From positions 1-12,828 of the forward strand of contig CAMPUL010000029.1 of assembly GCA_946997215.1 (NCBI GenBank): a stretch of DNA of 12,828 nt, given 5' to 3'. This document shows, in pieces, positions 1 through 5,015 of the stretch. The DNA comes from Gardnerella vaginalis (GTDB lineage: Bacteria; Actinomycetota; Actinomycetes; Actinomycetales; Bifidobacteriaceae). A model generated the notes under the pieces. The model was not told the origin of the DNA and did no database searches. It worked only from the letters and a program-made list of their open reading frames with translations. Every line of letters begins with the position of its first letter. Position 1 is the stretch's first letter. The translations under genes were made by a program, and so were the position numbers.

Positions 1-454
1 TGTAGGTTGTAACGCCAGCGCAAGTGATGGAGCTTGCAGGAGCTGGATCCAAGCCTTCTGGGACCTTTACTGCGTAGTCTGCTGCGACGATGCACTCTTG
101 AGACATGCCACCATCGGCAGTGTATCCTGCATTCAAAACGCTGCGGCAAAGTGTCTCTCTGCCAGTGGTGCAATATTCGCAATGTCCGCAACCCTTGAAG
201 AACCACGCTACAGACGCACGGTCGCCTGGCTTTAACGTTGTAACACCAGGGCCAACTTCCTTAACAATACCAATACCTTCGTGGCCAAGAACAACGCCAG
301 TTTTATCGCCAAAATCTTGGTTCTTAACGTGAAGATCGGTGTGACATACGCCGCAGCACTCCATATCGAGTAAGGCTTCACCAAATTCCAATGGACGAAG
401 TTCCTTCTCTACAACCTGAGCCTTCTTATCTTTGGTTGCAACAATAGCCTTCAT
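1..454 (-). CDS. adhP: Zinc-dependent alcohol dehydrogenase AdhP, N-terminal 151 residues (runs off left edge)
   Basis: Medium-chain zinc alcohol dehydrogenase, expected to interconvert acetaldehyde and ethanol with NAD(H) in the cytoplasm and so regenerate NAD+ in fermentation. The visible part is the GroES-like catalytic domain. The reading begins [20 protein letters not shown]. The catalytic zinc ligands are present: Cys37 in CGVCHTD and His58-Glu59 in GHEGIG. The structural zinc cysteines are Cys89, Cys92, Cys95 and Cys103. The last readable residues, CAGVTTY, are the usual AdhP motif before the Rossmann domain, which lies outside the window. The start at 454 is supported by AAGGAGG at 460-466 (minus strand). 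The gene is divergent from the tRNA gene and faces an AT-rich spacer with candidate operators. The family call is firm. Ethanol rather than another primary alcohol as substrate is inferred from similarity to AdhP proteins. Confidence 0.9.
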   Translation of the reverse strand, partial: MKAIVATKDKKAQVVEKELRPLEFGEALLDMECCGVCHTDLHVKNQDFGDKTGVVLGHEGIGIVKEVGPGVTTLKPGDRASVAWFFKGCGHCEYCTTGRETLCRSVLNAGYTADGGMSQECIVAADYAVKVPEGLDPAPASSITCAGVTTY

Positions 455-508
455 AGAAACCTCCTTGTTCTATGCTTCATCGTTGAAAAACATTGCTTTT
501 TCAGTTTT

Positions 509-543
509 CTTTTACCTGTTTGGTAAAAGCTATTTTTATTCTA
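509..543 (-). promoter_or_regulatory. adhP: Candidate adhP promoter -10 and operator dyad
   Basis: Reading the minus strand, TAGAAT (plus-strand 538-543) is a possible -10 hexamer. About nine bases downstream is a perfect 8-bp inverted repeat, CTTTTACC (509-516) and GGTAAAAG (522-529), with a TGTTT spacer. A dyad over the transcription start is a classic repressor position. A -35 element is not obvious. The repeat is seen directly; its role and the regulator are inference. It could also be a small hairpin in the adhP leader. Confidence 0.35.
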
Positions 544-561
544 CATTATTTTTACGATTTT

Positions 562-579
562 TCATGATAAAAATCACAT
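562..579 (-). promoter_or_regulatory. Candidate Rex/CRP-like site upstream of adhP
   Basis: On the minus strand this reads ATGTGATTTTTATCATGA. It matches 9 of the 12 defined positions of the Rex consensus TTGTGA-N6-TCACAA. It also contains TGAT-N4-ATCA, the core of an FNR-type site. It would overlap the -35 region of the adhP promoter proposed at 538-543. Rex repressors sense NADH/NAD+ and often control alcohol dehydrogenases, so the position makes sense, but the surrounding DNA is very AT-rich and chance similarity is possible. Confidence 0.25.
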
Positions 580-614
580 TTTAATAAAAATTTTTATAAA
601 AATTTATGGCTTAA

Positions 615-629
615 TGATAATAATTATCG
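615..629. promoter_or_regulatory. Fur-box-like palindrome
   Basis: TGATAATAATTATCG contains the perfect palindrome GATAAT-A-ATTATC at 616-628. It differs by one base from the 7-1-7 Fur box TGATAAT-N-ATTATCA. It lies about 160 bases upstream of adhP and about 150 bases upstream of the tRNA gene, so the controlled promoter is unclear. The AT-rich setting makes a chance match plausible. Confidence 0.2.
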
Positions 630-740
630 TATTCAATATTTTTCTTATCGTTTTCTTATCTTTTTCTTCTGCTCAACACTCCGTAAAATCGCTTGAATAC
701 AGCAGAAAATCACTATACATTTTTTATTTTTGATTATAAC

Positions 741-769
741 TTGCATTAAACAATAAATCAGGCTACTAT
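741..769 (+). promoter_or_regulatory. Candidate tRNA-Gly promoter
   Basis: TTGCAT (741-746) and TACTAT (764-769) are separated by 17 bases. Transcription would start around 776-777, about five bases before the mature tRNA end at 782, which is normal for a monocistronic tRNA gene. Both hexamers are only moderate matches to consensus, so the call rests mainly on spacing and position. Confidence 0.45.
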
Positions 770-781
770 GGCATCTTGTTT

Positions 782-857
782 GCGGATATAGCTTAGTTGG
801 TAAAGCGCAACCTTGCCAAGGTTGAGACCGCGGGTTCGAGTCCCGCTGTCCGCTCCA
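782..857 (+). tRNA. tRNA-Gly (anticodon GCC)
   Basis: A complete cloverleaf of 76 bases with an encoded CCA end. The acceptor stem pairs GCGGATA (782-788) with TGTCCGC (847-853), with one G-T wobble. Position 854 is the discriminator T and 855-857 is CCA. The anticodon arm is CAACC-TT-GCC-AA-GGTTG with GCC at 815-817, which reads glycine codons GGC and GGU. The T arm is GCGGG-TTCGAGT-CCCGC. It stands alone, with a promoter upstream and a terminator directly behind. I found no duplicated 3' end of the tRNA elsewhere in the window, so nothing suggests an integrated element here. Confidence 0.97.
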
Positions 858-865
858 TTTGATTT

Positions 866-902
866 CTCAGCAGATATGTCCTCATATCTACTGAGATTTT
901 TT
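866..902 (+). terminator. Rho-independent terminator of tRNA-Gly
   Basis: CTCAG (866-870) pairs with CTGAG (891-895). After one C-A mismatch, AGATATG pairs with CATATCT, leaving a four-base loop. The stem is followed by ATTTTTT. It begins nine bases after the tRNA CCA end. Confidence 0.85.
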
Positions 903-937
903 ATTTTCTATCACATGTTTCAGCACGTATGCCAGCT

Positions 938-1045
938 TTGGGTTATAGGCAGCCAAGAGGGTTATAGGCCAAAACTGTGTAAAGCTAAGCTGATGAATAT
1001 TCTGAAAATAGAACTAGTCAACTTAGCTTTTTGCATATAACCCAA
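938..1045. repeat. Nested inverted-repeat block (possible structured RNA or relic element)
   Basis: The outer arms TTGGGTTATA (938-947) and TATAACCCAA (1036-1045) are perfect 10-bp complements. The inner arms at 981-993 and 1018-1030 pair at 12 of 13 positions (AAAGCTAAG opposite CTTAGCTTT). A tiny TTCT/AGAA pair sits in the inner loop. GGGTTATAGGC is also directly repeated at 940-950 and 959-969. The inner stem runs into TTTTT (1028-1032), so part of it could work as a second terminator. It codes for nothing recognisable. It could be a small RNA, a tandem terminator, or the two ends of a decayed miniature element. Confidence 0.55.
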
Positions 1046-1078
1046 TTCTTTTTGCACAATGTGCATAACTTTTATTAG

Positions 1079-1115
1079 ATAATCCTTGAATTTTCGCCGA
1101 AAAATCAAGGATTAT
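1079..1115. repeat. Strong imperfect palindrome/hairpin
   Basis: An 11-bp perfect arm, ATAATCCTTGA (1079-1089) with TCAAGGATTAT (1105-1115), is followed inward by one A-A mismatch and then TTTTC (1091-1095) pairing with GAAAA (1099-1103) around a GCC loop. No T-tract follows on either strand, so it is not a standard terminator. It could be a protein-binding dyad, an RNA hairpin or a dispersed repeat. Confidence 0.6.
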
Positions 1116-1122
1116 GAATGTC

Positions 1123-1131
1123 TTATCCACA
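1123..1131 (+). promoter_or_regulatory. Perfect DnaA-box sequence TTATCCACA
   Basis: An exact copy of the consensus DnaA box, eight bases downstream of the hairpin and next to an AT-rich stretch. Only one perfect box is visible, and no cluster, so this is not an origin of replication. It may be a chance match, a DnaA titration site or a regulatory site. Confidence 0.4.
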
Positions 1132-1269
1132 TATTGAATTAACTCTTTTATTTTTTTGAATAAGCTGTATGCTTTACTTAAACCTTAAACATAAGGTGAA
1201 AACAAAATAAACATATATAAGGAATTAAACAATAAATGACTTGACAAAATTTTAGGGAAGAAGGAGCAA

Positions 1270-1851
1270 ATGAGAAATTTTTCTAGTACTCTGTTATACG
1301 CAAACGACGACGATAATGAGACATTTTGGGAGGTTATTAACAGTAACTTCCCAGATCAAGCAGATCCGTCGCGGTTCCAGAATAAAGATAGAATAACTTT
1401 TCCAGTGTATGAAGGTTCAATACCAGTTGGCTCTTCTAAATCAATGGCAAGTTATCACGTATCATCGTGTTTCAATAATACACATGGCAAAAAGATGTAC
1501 TTGTATCTTGCAATGCAAATATGCAAAGTAGCATGCATAGTCGGTGATATTTCTCATGGCAGGCCAATATCTCCAGAGATGAAAAGAGCATTAACAAAAG
1601 AGTGCATATATAAACTTGAGAATATGTGGTATTTGATTAACGAATGCTACAAAGATAAGCATAATGAGGAAGAAGCTTCTAAGTTAAGAAGCAATCCAAC
1701 AATACCTAAGATGATAAATGGAATACTGGTTTCTCCATCGCGATTAGAGGCAGTTGTTTTGCTTCATATTGGAGATACAGAATATTGGACATCTTTAACA
1801 CTTAGATTCATAATGGGAAAATGGGTTTGCACGTTAGCAGATATAGGTTAG
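1270..1851 (+). CDS. Uncharacterised protein, possible Rv3235-like (DUF6459) family
   Basis: A 193-residue soluble-looking protein with no signal peptide or membrane segment; its biochemical role is unknown. The start at 1270 follows AAGGAG at 1261-1266, with a short three-base gap. My tentative family placement comes from pattern, not a search. The central stretch at residues 81-108, ending GRPISPEMKRAL, resembles the EVLAGRRP-type segment of actinobacterial Rv3235 proteins. The end at residues 184-193, KWVCTLADIG, resembles their conserved RWxCTALxxG terminus. Residues 1-60 are poorly conserved in character and acidic near the start. Codon use is striking: 11 of 15 isoleucines use ATA, against none of 13 in rpsB, and arginine is often AGA. 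That suggests low expression, relaxed selection or acquisition. The next gene has its own promoter, so this is probably monocistronic. Confidence 0.65.
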   Translation: MRNFSSTLLYANDDDNETFWEVINSNFPDQADPSRFQNKDRITFPVYEGSIPVGSSKSMASYHVSSCFNNTHGKKMYLYLAMQICKVACIVGDISHGRPISPEMKRALTKECIYKLENMWYLINECYKDKHNEEEASKLRSNPTIPKMINGILVSPSRLEAVVLLHIGDTEYWTSLTLRFIMGKWVCTLADIG

Positions 1852-1879
1852 ATTTTTGCGTAATCATAGTTTGTGTAAC

Positions 1880-1923
1880 GCCTCTAGACTATAGCTTGCG
1901 TTTGCATGTTTGACTCTAGGGGC
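1880..1923 (+). terminator. Weak terminator-like hairpin after the 193-residue gene
   Basis: GCCTCTAG (1880-1887) can pair with CTAGGGGC (1916-1923) over 8 bp with one wobble. The sequence after it is AT-rich (TTTATAAATAATTATTT). The loop of 28 bases is long for a terminator and there is no clean T-tract, so this is a weak candidate. Confidence 0.25.
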
Positions 1924-2005
1924 TTTATAAATAATTATTTGCTAAATAGTCATCATTTTGTAAAAAATGCCAATTTTCCATGCCTATTTTTGTATGATCA
2001 TGGTT

Positions 2006-2033
2006 TTGTGTTGGCTTGCTCATACCGTACAAT
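2006..2033 (+). promoter_or_regulatory. fadD: Candidate promoter giving a leaderless fadD transcript
   Basis: TACAAT (2028-2033) is a good -10 match. TTGTGT (2006-2011) lies 16 bases upstream as a partial -35. The ATG at 2041 begins eight bases after the hexamer, about where transcription would start. No Shine-Dalgarno sequence precedes this ATG, which fits a leaderless message. Confidence 0.45.
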
Positions 2034-2040
2034 TAAGAAT

Positions 2041-4098
2041 ATGCTGCGAGAATTTTCTGTAGAAGACATTCACCCAACTAATGACGGTGACACAATTTAT
2101 TCGTTGCTTGCCAATAGAGCAATGCGAGACCCGCAAGGAGTAATTGCACAATGGCAAGATGACAATACTCGCCAATGGCACGATGTTAGCGCATCACAGA
2201 TGCTATCCAAAGTTCGTTCTACTGCAAGAGGCTTAATCGCTCTTGGCGTTAAGCAAGGAGATAAAATCGTTATTTACTCTCCAACTTGTTATGAATGGGG
2301 CGTTGTGGACTTTGCGTGCGCTTGTATTGGTGCTGTAAGTATTCCTATTTACGAAACTGACTCCGCTCTTCAAGCTGCAGATATTATTGCGGAAGTAAAG
2401 CCTGTTATTGCTTTTGCTGGAGACGATGAGCATGCACAATGCTTGGAAAGAGTTCGTCAAGACAATAAGCGAATTTCATTAAAGACGGTTTTTAACTTTA
2501 AGGCCAATGGCATTGATGCTGTTATTGATTTTGGAAAGTCAATAAGCGACGATGAGCTAAATAATGCTATTAATCAAATAAAAGCAGATGATTTAGCAAC
2601 TATTGTTTACACTTCTGGCTCTACTGGTAAGCCAAAGGGAGCAATGCTTACTAATAGAAACTTTACGCACATTGTTTACGCAGCATACGATGTTCTAAAC
2701 GACATGTTGTACAAGCCAAGCAGAATACTTCTGTTCCTTCCTCTTGCGCATTGCTTTGCAAGGTATATTCAGTATGTTGCAATTGGAGCAAACGGTGTTA
2801 TTGGTTATGTGCCAAACGCTAAACATTTGTTGGCAGATTTGCGTAGTTTTAAGCCTACGTATTTACTTGGTGTTCCTCGAGTGTTTGAGAAAGTTTATAA
2901 CGCAGCATCTCAAAAGGCTGGTGCTGGAATCCGAGGTAGAATCTTTGCTAAGGCTGTTCAGCATTTTGTTGAGTGGTCTAAATACGAAGTTGAAGGAAAA
3001 TCGCATTCTATTTACGCAAAATTGCAACACGATTTTTATATGAAGACTGTTGGTTCTTCTATAAGATCTGCGCTTGGTCCTAATTTAGCGTGGCTTGCTT
3101 GTGGCGGTGCTCCAATAAATGCAGAGCTTGCTCACTTCTTTAATGGATTAGATGGCATAACTTTTATTCAAGGCTATGGAATGACAGAAACGGCTGCTCC
3201 ATGCGTTGTTAATTTTGAACACGCAAATCAAGTTGGTTCTGTTGGAAAGCCTGGTCCTGGAATTACCATTCGCATTGCAGATGATGGCGAAGTTCTTGTA
3301 AAAGGTCCTAATGTTTTTGTTGGATATTACGGAAAGCCAGATCTTACTGCAGGAGTTATTGATCAAGATGGGTGGCTTCATTCTGGCGATTTAGGCGAGA
3401 TTGATGATGAGGGTTTCTTAACAATTACTGGCAGAAAGAAAGACATTATAATCACTGCTGGCGGAAAAAACATAAGCCCTGCTCCTCTTGAAACTATTAT
3501 TGCAAAGTGTCCTCTTGTTTCGCATGCAGTGGTTGTTGGAGATGGAAAGCCGTTTGTTTCTGCTCTTATTGAGCTTGAGCCAGATATGGTTCGTTCTTGG
3601 CTTAATAATCAAGGAATGGATGAGACTATTCCAATGAAAGATATTGTACAAAATGATGCAATACGATCTGTTATTCAGCAATTTGTTGATCAAGCTAATA
3701 GCACAGTTTCTAGAGCGGAATCTATTCGTAAATTTGTTATCTTAGACGAAGAATTCTCTCAAGATGCTGGTACGTTAACGCCAAGTATGAAGGTTGTGCG
3801 TCCAAAGGTTTTGAAGAAATATAGCGATATTATTGAAACGCAACTTTATGCTCCAAAACCAAATAGTAGGCCACTTCCTGCAACGGTTAAGATTTTAGAT
3901 AAAACAACCGAAACTGTTAAGCAAGCTCAAGAAACTGTTAAGCAGGCTCAAGAGGTTGTTACTCCTAAAGTTAAGCAAGCTATTGATCAAGCTGCAACGC
4001 ATTTGAAGCGTTTTGGAGAAGATTTGCCTTTGCAATCCGATTCTAGAGAATCTTATTCAAATAATGAAGATGGAGCAAACCAAACCGTTAGTGAATAA
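2041..4098 (+). CDS. fadD: Long-chain fatty acid-CoA ligase (AMP-forming), FadD/ACSL type
   Basis: Activates long-chain fatty acids with ATP and CoA through an acyl-AMP intermediate. In a fermentative bacterium it probably feeds exogenous or recycled fatty acids to membrane lipids; that role is inferred. Motifs, numbered from this start (685 residues), are the P-loop-like YTSGSTGKPKG (190-200), GYGMTET (378-384), the AMP-binding SGD (448-450) and the hinge GRKKDIIITAGGKN (464-477). TPSMK near 580-584 supplies the expected C-terminal lysine. The open frame extends to 1906, but its extra 45 residues look unlike an acyl-CoA synthetase N-terminus. MLREFSVEDIHP at 2041 is typical, and a -10 hexamer sits at leaderless distance. 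Beyond the catalytic fold is a tail of about 70 residues (from about 615) with two copies of TVKQAQE, predicted helical and amphipathic, ending in a polar acidic stretch. Confidence 0.88.
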   Translation: MLREFSVEDIHPTNDGDTIYSLLANRAMRDPQGVIAQWQDDNTRQWHDVSASQMLSKVRSTARGLIALGVKQGDKIVIYSPTCYEWGVVDFACACIGAVSIPIYETDSALQAADIIAEVKPVIAFAGDDEHAQCLERVRQDNKRISLKTVFNFKANGIDAVIDFGKSISDDELNNAINQIKADDLATIVYTSGSTGKPKGAMLTNRNFTHIVYAAYDVLNDMLYKPSRILLFLPLAHCFARYIQYVAIGANGVIGYVPNAKHLLADLRSFKPTYLLGVPRVFEKVYNAASQKAGAGIRGRIFAKAVQHFVEWSKYEVEGKSHSIYAKLQHDFYMKTVGSSIRSALGPNLAWLACGGAPINAELAHFFNGLDGITFIQGYGMTETAAPCVVNFEHANQVGSVGKPGPGITIRIADDGEVLVKGPNVFVGYYGKPDLTAGVIDQDGWLHSGDLGEIDDEGFLTITGRKKDIIITAGGKNISPAPLETIIAKCPLVSHAVVVGDGKPFVSALIELEPDMVRSWLNNQGMDETIPMKDIVQNDAIRSVIQQFVDQANSTVSRAESIRKFVILDEEFSQDAGTLTPSMKVVRPKVLKKYSDIIETQLYAPKPNSRPLPATVKILDKTTETVKQAQETVKQAQEVVTPKVKQAIDQAATHLKRFGEDLPLQSDSRESYSNNEDGANQTVSE
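3911..3955 (+). repeat. Tandem 21-base repeat in the fadD 3' end
   Basis: Two adjacent, nearly identical 21-base in-frame units encode ETVKQAQ-ETVKQAQ-E. The helical tail therefore expands in whole seven-residue steps, the period of an amphipathic or coiled-coil helix. Confidence 0.7.
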
Positions 4099-4122
4099 GA
4101 TTTTATGAAGTAAGATACTAAT

Positions 4123-4208
4123 AGGCTAATTAACAATTGCAAATACAGATTTACAGATTGTATTACTATAAAGTTTGTATAATTATGGATTGCGATTTTA
4201 ATTAGCCT
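4123..4208. repeat. Perfect 11-bp inverted repeat flanking the def promoter
   Basis: AGGCTAATTAA (4123-4133) and TTAATTAGCCT (4198-4208) are perfect complements separated by 64 bases. The candidate def -10 lies between them. The second arm, followed by TTTTGTTTT, lies just upstream of the def ribosome binding site. It could act as a long-loop terminator of fadD, as paired operator half-sites, or as a leader element masking the start region. Confidence 0.5.
4178..4183 (+). promoter_or_regulatory. def: Candidate def promoter, -10 TATAAT
   Basis: A consensus -10 hexamer in the fadD-def gap. No good -35 lies at standard spacing. Transcription would start around 4190 and leave a leader of about 37 bases before the GTG start. 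Confidence 0.45.
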
Positions 4209-4226
4209 TTTGTTTTAAGGAGTGCC

Positions 4227-4715
4227 GTGACTATTAGACAAATCCGCGTTGTTCCAGACCCTGTTCTTAGAACGCCTTGTGATGAAATTCGCGAGATTAC
4301 GCCATCTGTTAGAAATCTTGTAGAAGATTTATTAGAAACTGTAAACGATCCAGGACGTGCGGGACTTAGCGCGAACCAAATTGGTGTTAATCTTAGAGCA
4401 TTTTCTTATAATATTGATGGAACAATAGGCTATATTCTGAATCCTGTTATAGAAGAACTTAGTGGCGAGCAATACGGAGATGAGGGCTGCTTATCAGTTC
4501 CAGGATTATGGTATAAGACCCGAAGGGCTGATTATGCTAGAGCAAGAGGGATAGATCTAGACGGCAAAACTGTTGTTCTAGAAGGCAAAGGCTTAATGGC
4601 TCGCATGATTCAACATGAATGTGATCATCTTGATGGTCATGTGTATATTGATCGTTTAGAAAAAGATGTTAGAAAGCAAGCTTTGCGTCAATTGCGTAAT
4701 AGTTCTTCTAAGTAG
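4227..4715 (+). CDS. def: Peptide deformylase
   Basis: Removes the formyl group from the N-terminal methionine of nascent proteins at the ribosome. It is a metalloenzyme, usually iron-dependent. The 162-residue length is standard. All three family motifs are present: GLSANQIG (46-53, with Ser where Ala is commoner), EGCLSVPG (86-93, metal ligand Cys88) and QHECDHLDG (129-137, metal ligands His130 and His134, catalytic Glu131). The start is GTG at 4227, supported by AAGGAG at 4217-4222. The protein is followed by a weak terminator-like site and then the rpsB leader, so it is probably transcribed alone. Confidence 0.95.
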   Translation: MTIRQIRVVPDPVLRTPCDEIREITPSVRNLVEDLLETVNDPGRAGLSANQIGVNLRAFSYNIDGTIGYILNPVIEELSGEQYGDEGCLSVPGLWYKTRRADYARARGIDLDGKTVVLEGKGLMARMIQHECDHLDGHVYIDRLEKDVRKQALRQLRNSSSK

Positions 4716-4753
4716 ATAATTTAGATATTGTAGATAATTTTATGTAGCTAATT

Positions 4754-4774
4754 CAATAAATTATTGCGATTTTT
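4754..4774 (+). terminator. Weak terminator candidate after def
   Basis: CAATAA-A-TTATTG (4754-4766) is a perfect but AT-only small dyad followed by CGATTTTTT. The stem is weak. Just upstream, GTAGATAATTT occurs twice (4712-4722 and 4730-4740), the first copy overlapping the def stop codon. Confidence 0.3.
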
Positions 4775-4809
4775 TATAGGAATTGCTACCAAAGTTAGTA
4801 TAAAGCTTC

Positions 4810-4818
4810 TGTTATAAT
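4810..4818 (+). promoter_or_regulatory. rpsB: rpsB-tsf promoter, extended -10
   Basis: TGT-TATAAT is a consensus -10 hexamer with the upstream TGn extension, which can compensate for the lack of a recognisable -35 here. Transcription would start near 4825, giving a leader of about 190 bases before rpsB. Confidence 0.6.
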
Positions 4819-4824
4819 ATGACT

Positions 4825-5015
4825 TTGCGTGTTCGCTTTGAGCATGAGTGTTGTCGCGTTATACGATTGCTCGTTTTTATTGTCTATCAGAATGCGCATA
4901 TACGCGCCATGTACGCGTCCGTTCGTGTCGGTCGGCTTTGGTTTTAATGTGTTAAAACCAAGTTGCATGCGAACAGACATGGCCAGGCAAGAACCGACAA
5001 GAAAGGTATATAGAT
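4825..5015 (+). promoter_or_regulatory. Structured 5' leader of rpsB (candidate S2 autoregulatory RNA)
   Basis: A long, GC-richer untranslated leader. A perfect 10-bp hairpin, TTGGTTTTAA-TGTG-TTAAAACCAA, lies at 4938-4961. It is enclosed by GTCCGTTCG (4917-4925) pairing 8 of 9 with CGAACAGAC (4970-4978). GTCGGT (4927-4932), inside that stem, pairs perfectly with ACCGAC (4993-4998) outside it, so the two pairings cross. They form either a pseudoknot or mutually exclusive structures close to the rpsB ribosome binding site. Ribosomal protein S2 is known to repress its own mRNA in some bacteria. That it does so here is inference. Confidence 0.5.

Larger units (their letters stand above)
455..781. 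other. AT-rich divergent spacer between adhP and tRNA-Gly
   Basis: A 327-base gene-free stretch with no plausible coding frame. Besides the adhP sites, the Fur-like palindrome and the tRNA promoter annotated separately, it holds two copies of TTTTCTTATC at 640-649 and 651-660 with a degenerate third (TTTTTCTTC) after them. It also holds a 7-bp inverted repeat, TTCTGCT at 667-673 and AGCAGAA at 701-707. I assign no function to these extra repeats. Confidence 0.6.
858..1269. other. Gene-free spacer between tRNA-Gly and the 193-residue gene
   Basis: No convincing protein gene lies here; the longest open frame starts inside the tRNA. The spacer contains the tRNA terminator, a nested inverted-repeat block (938-1045), the palindrome TGCACA-A-TGTGCA (1053-1065), a hairpin (1079-1115), a perfect DnaA-box sequence (1123-1131), and the dyad ACCTTA-AACA-TAAGGT (1182-1197). 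It also holds a second copy of the 14-mer ATTAAACAATAAAT (1224-1237), whose first copy overlaps the tRNA promoter (745-758). TTGACA at 1241-1246 is too close to the downstream start codon to be its -35 element. I see no clear promoter for the downstream gene. Confidence 0.6.
4716..5015. other. def-rpsB intergenic region
   Basis: Three hundred bases without a gene. The first 100 are AT-rich and hold the def terminator candidate and the rpsB extended -10. The rest is the structured rpsB leader. Open frames on both strands here overlap rpsB in other frames and look like shadows. Confidence 0.7.

Noticed and set aside
105..332. Plus-strand open frame opposite adhP
   Set aside because: It is antisense to a clear alcohol dehydrogenase with all zinc ligands, and its translation has no recognisable features.
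813..1040. 75-codon plus-strand open frame downstream of the tRNA
   Set aside because: It begins at a TTG inside the tRNA anticodon arm, runs through the terminator and inverted repeats, and has no ribosome binding site.
1241..1246. TTGACA as -35 element of the 193-residue gene
   Set aside because: Its -10 would fall on the ribosome binding site and start codon, giving no usable transcript.
1123..1260. Origin of replication suggested by a perfect DnaA box beside AT-rich DNA
   Set aside because: Only one perfect box is present, with no box cluster and no dnaA, dnaN or gyr genes nearby.
1906..2040. Upstream extension of the acyl-CoA synthetase by 45 residues
   Set aside because: The translation is unlike the family, has no ribosome binding site, and covers a likely promoter. 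The start at 2041 fits homologues better.
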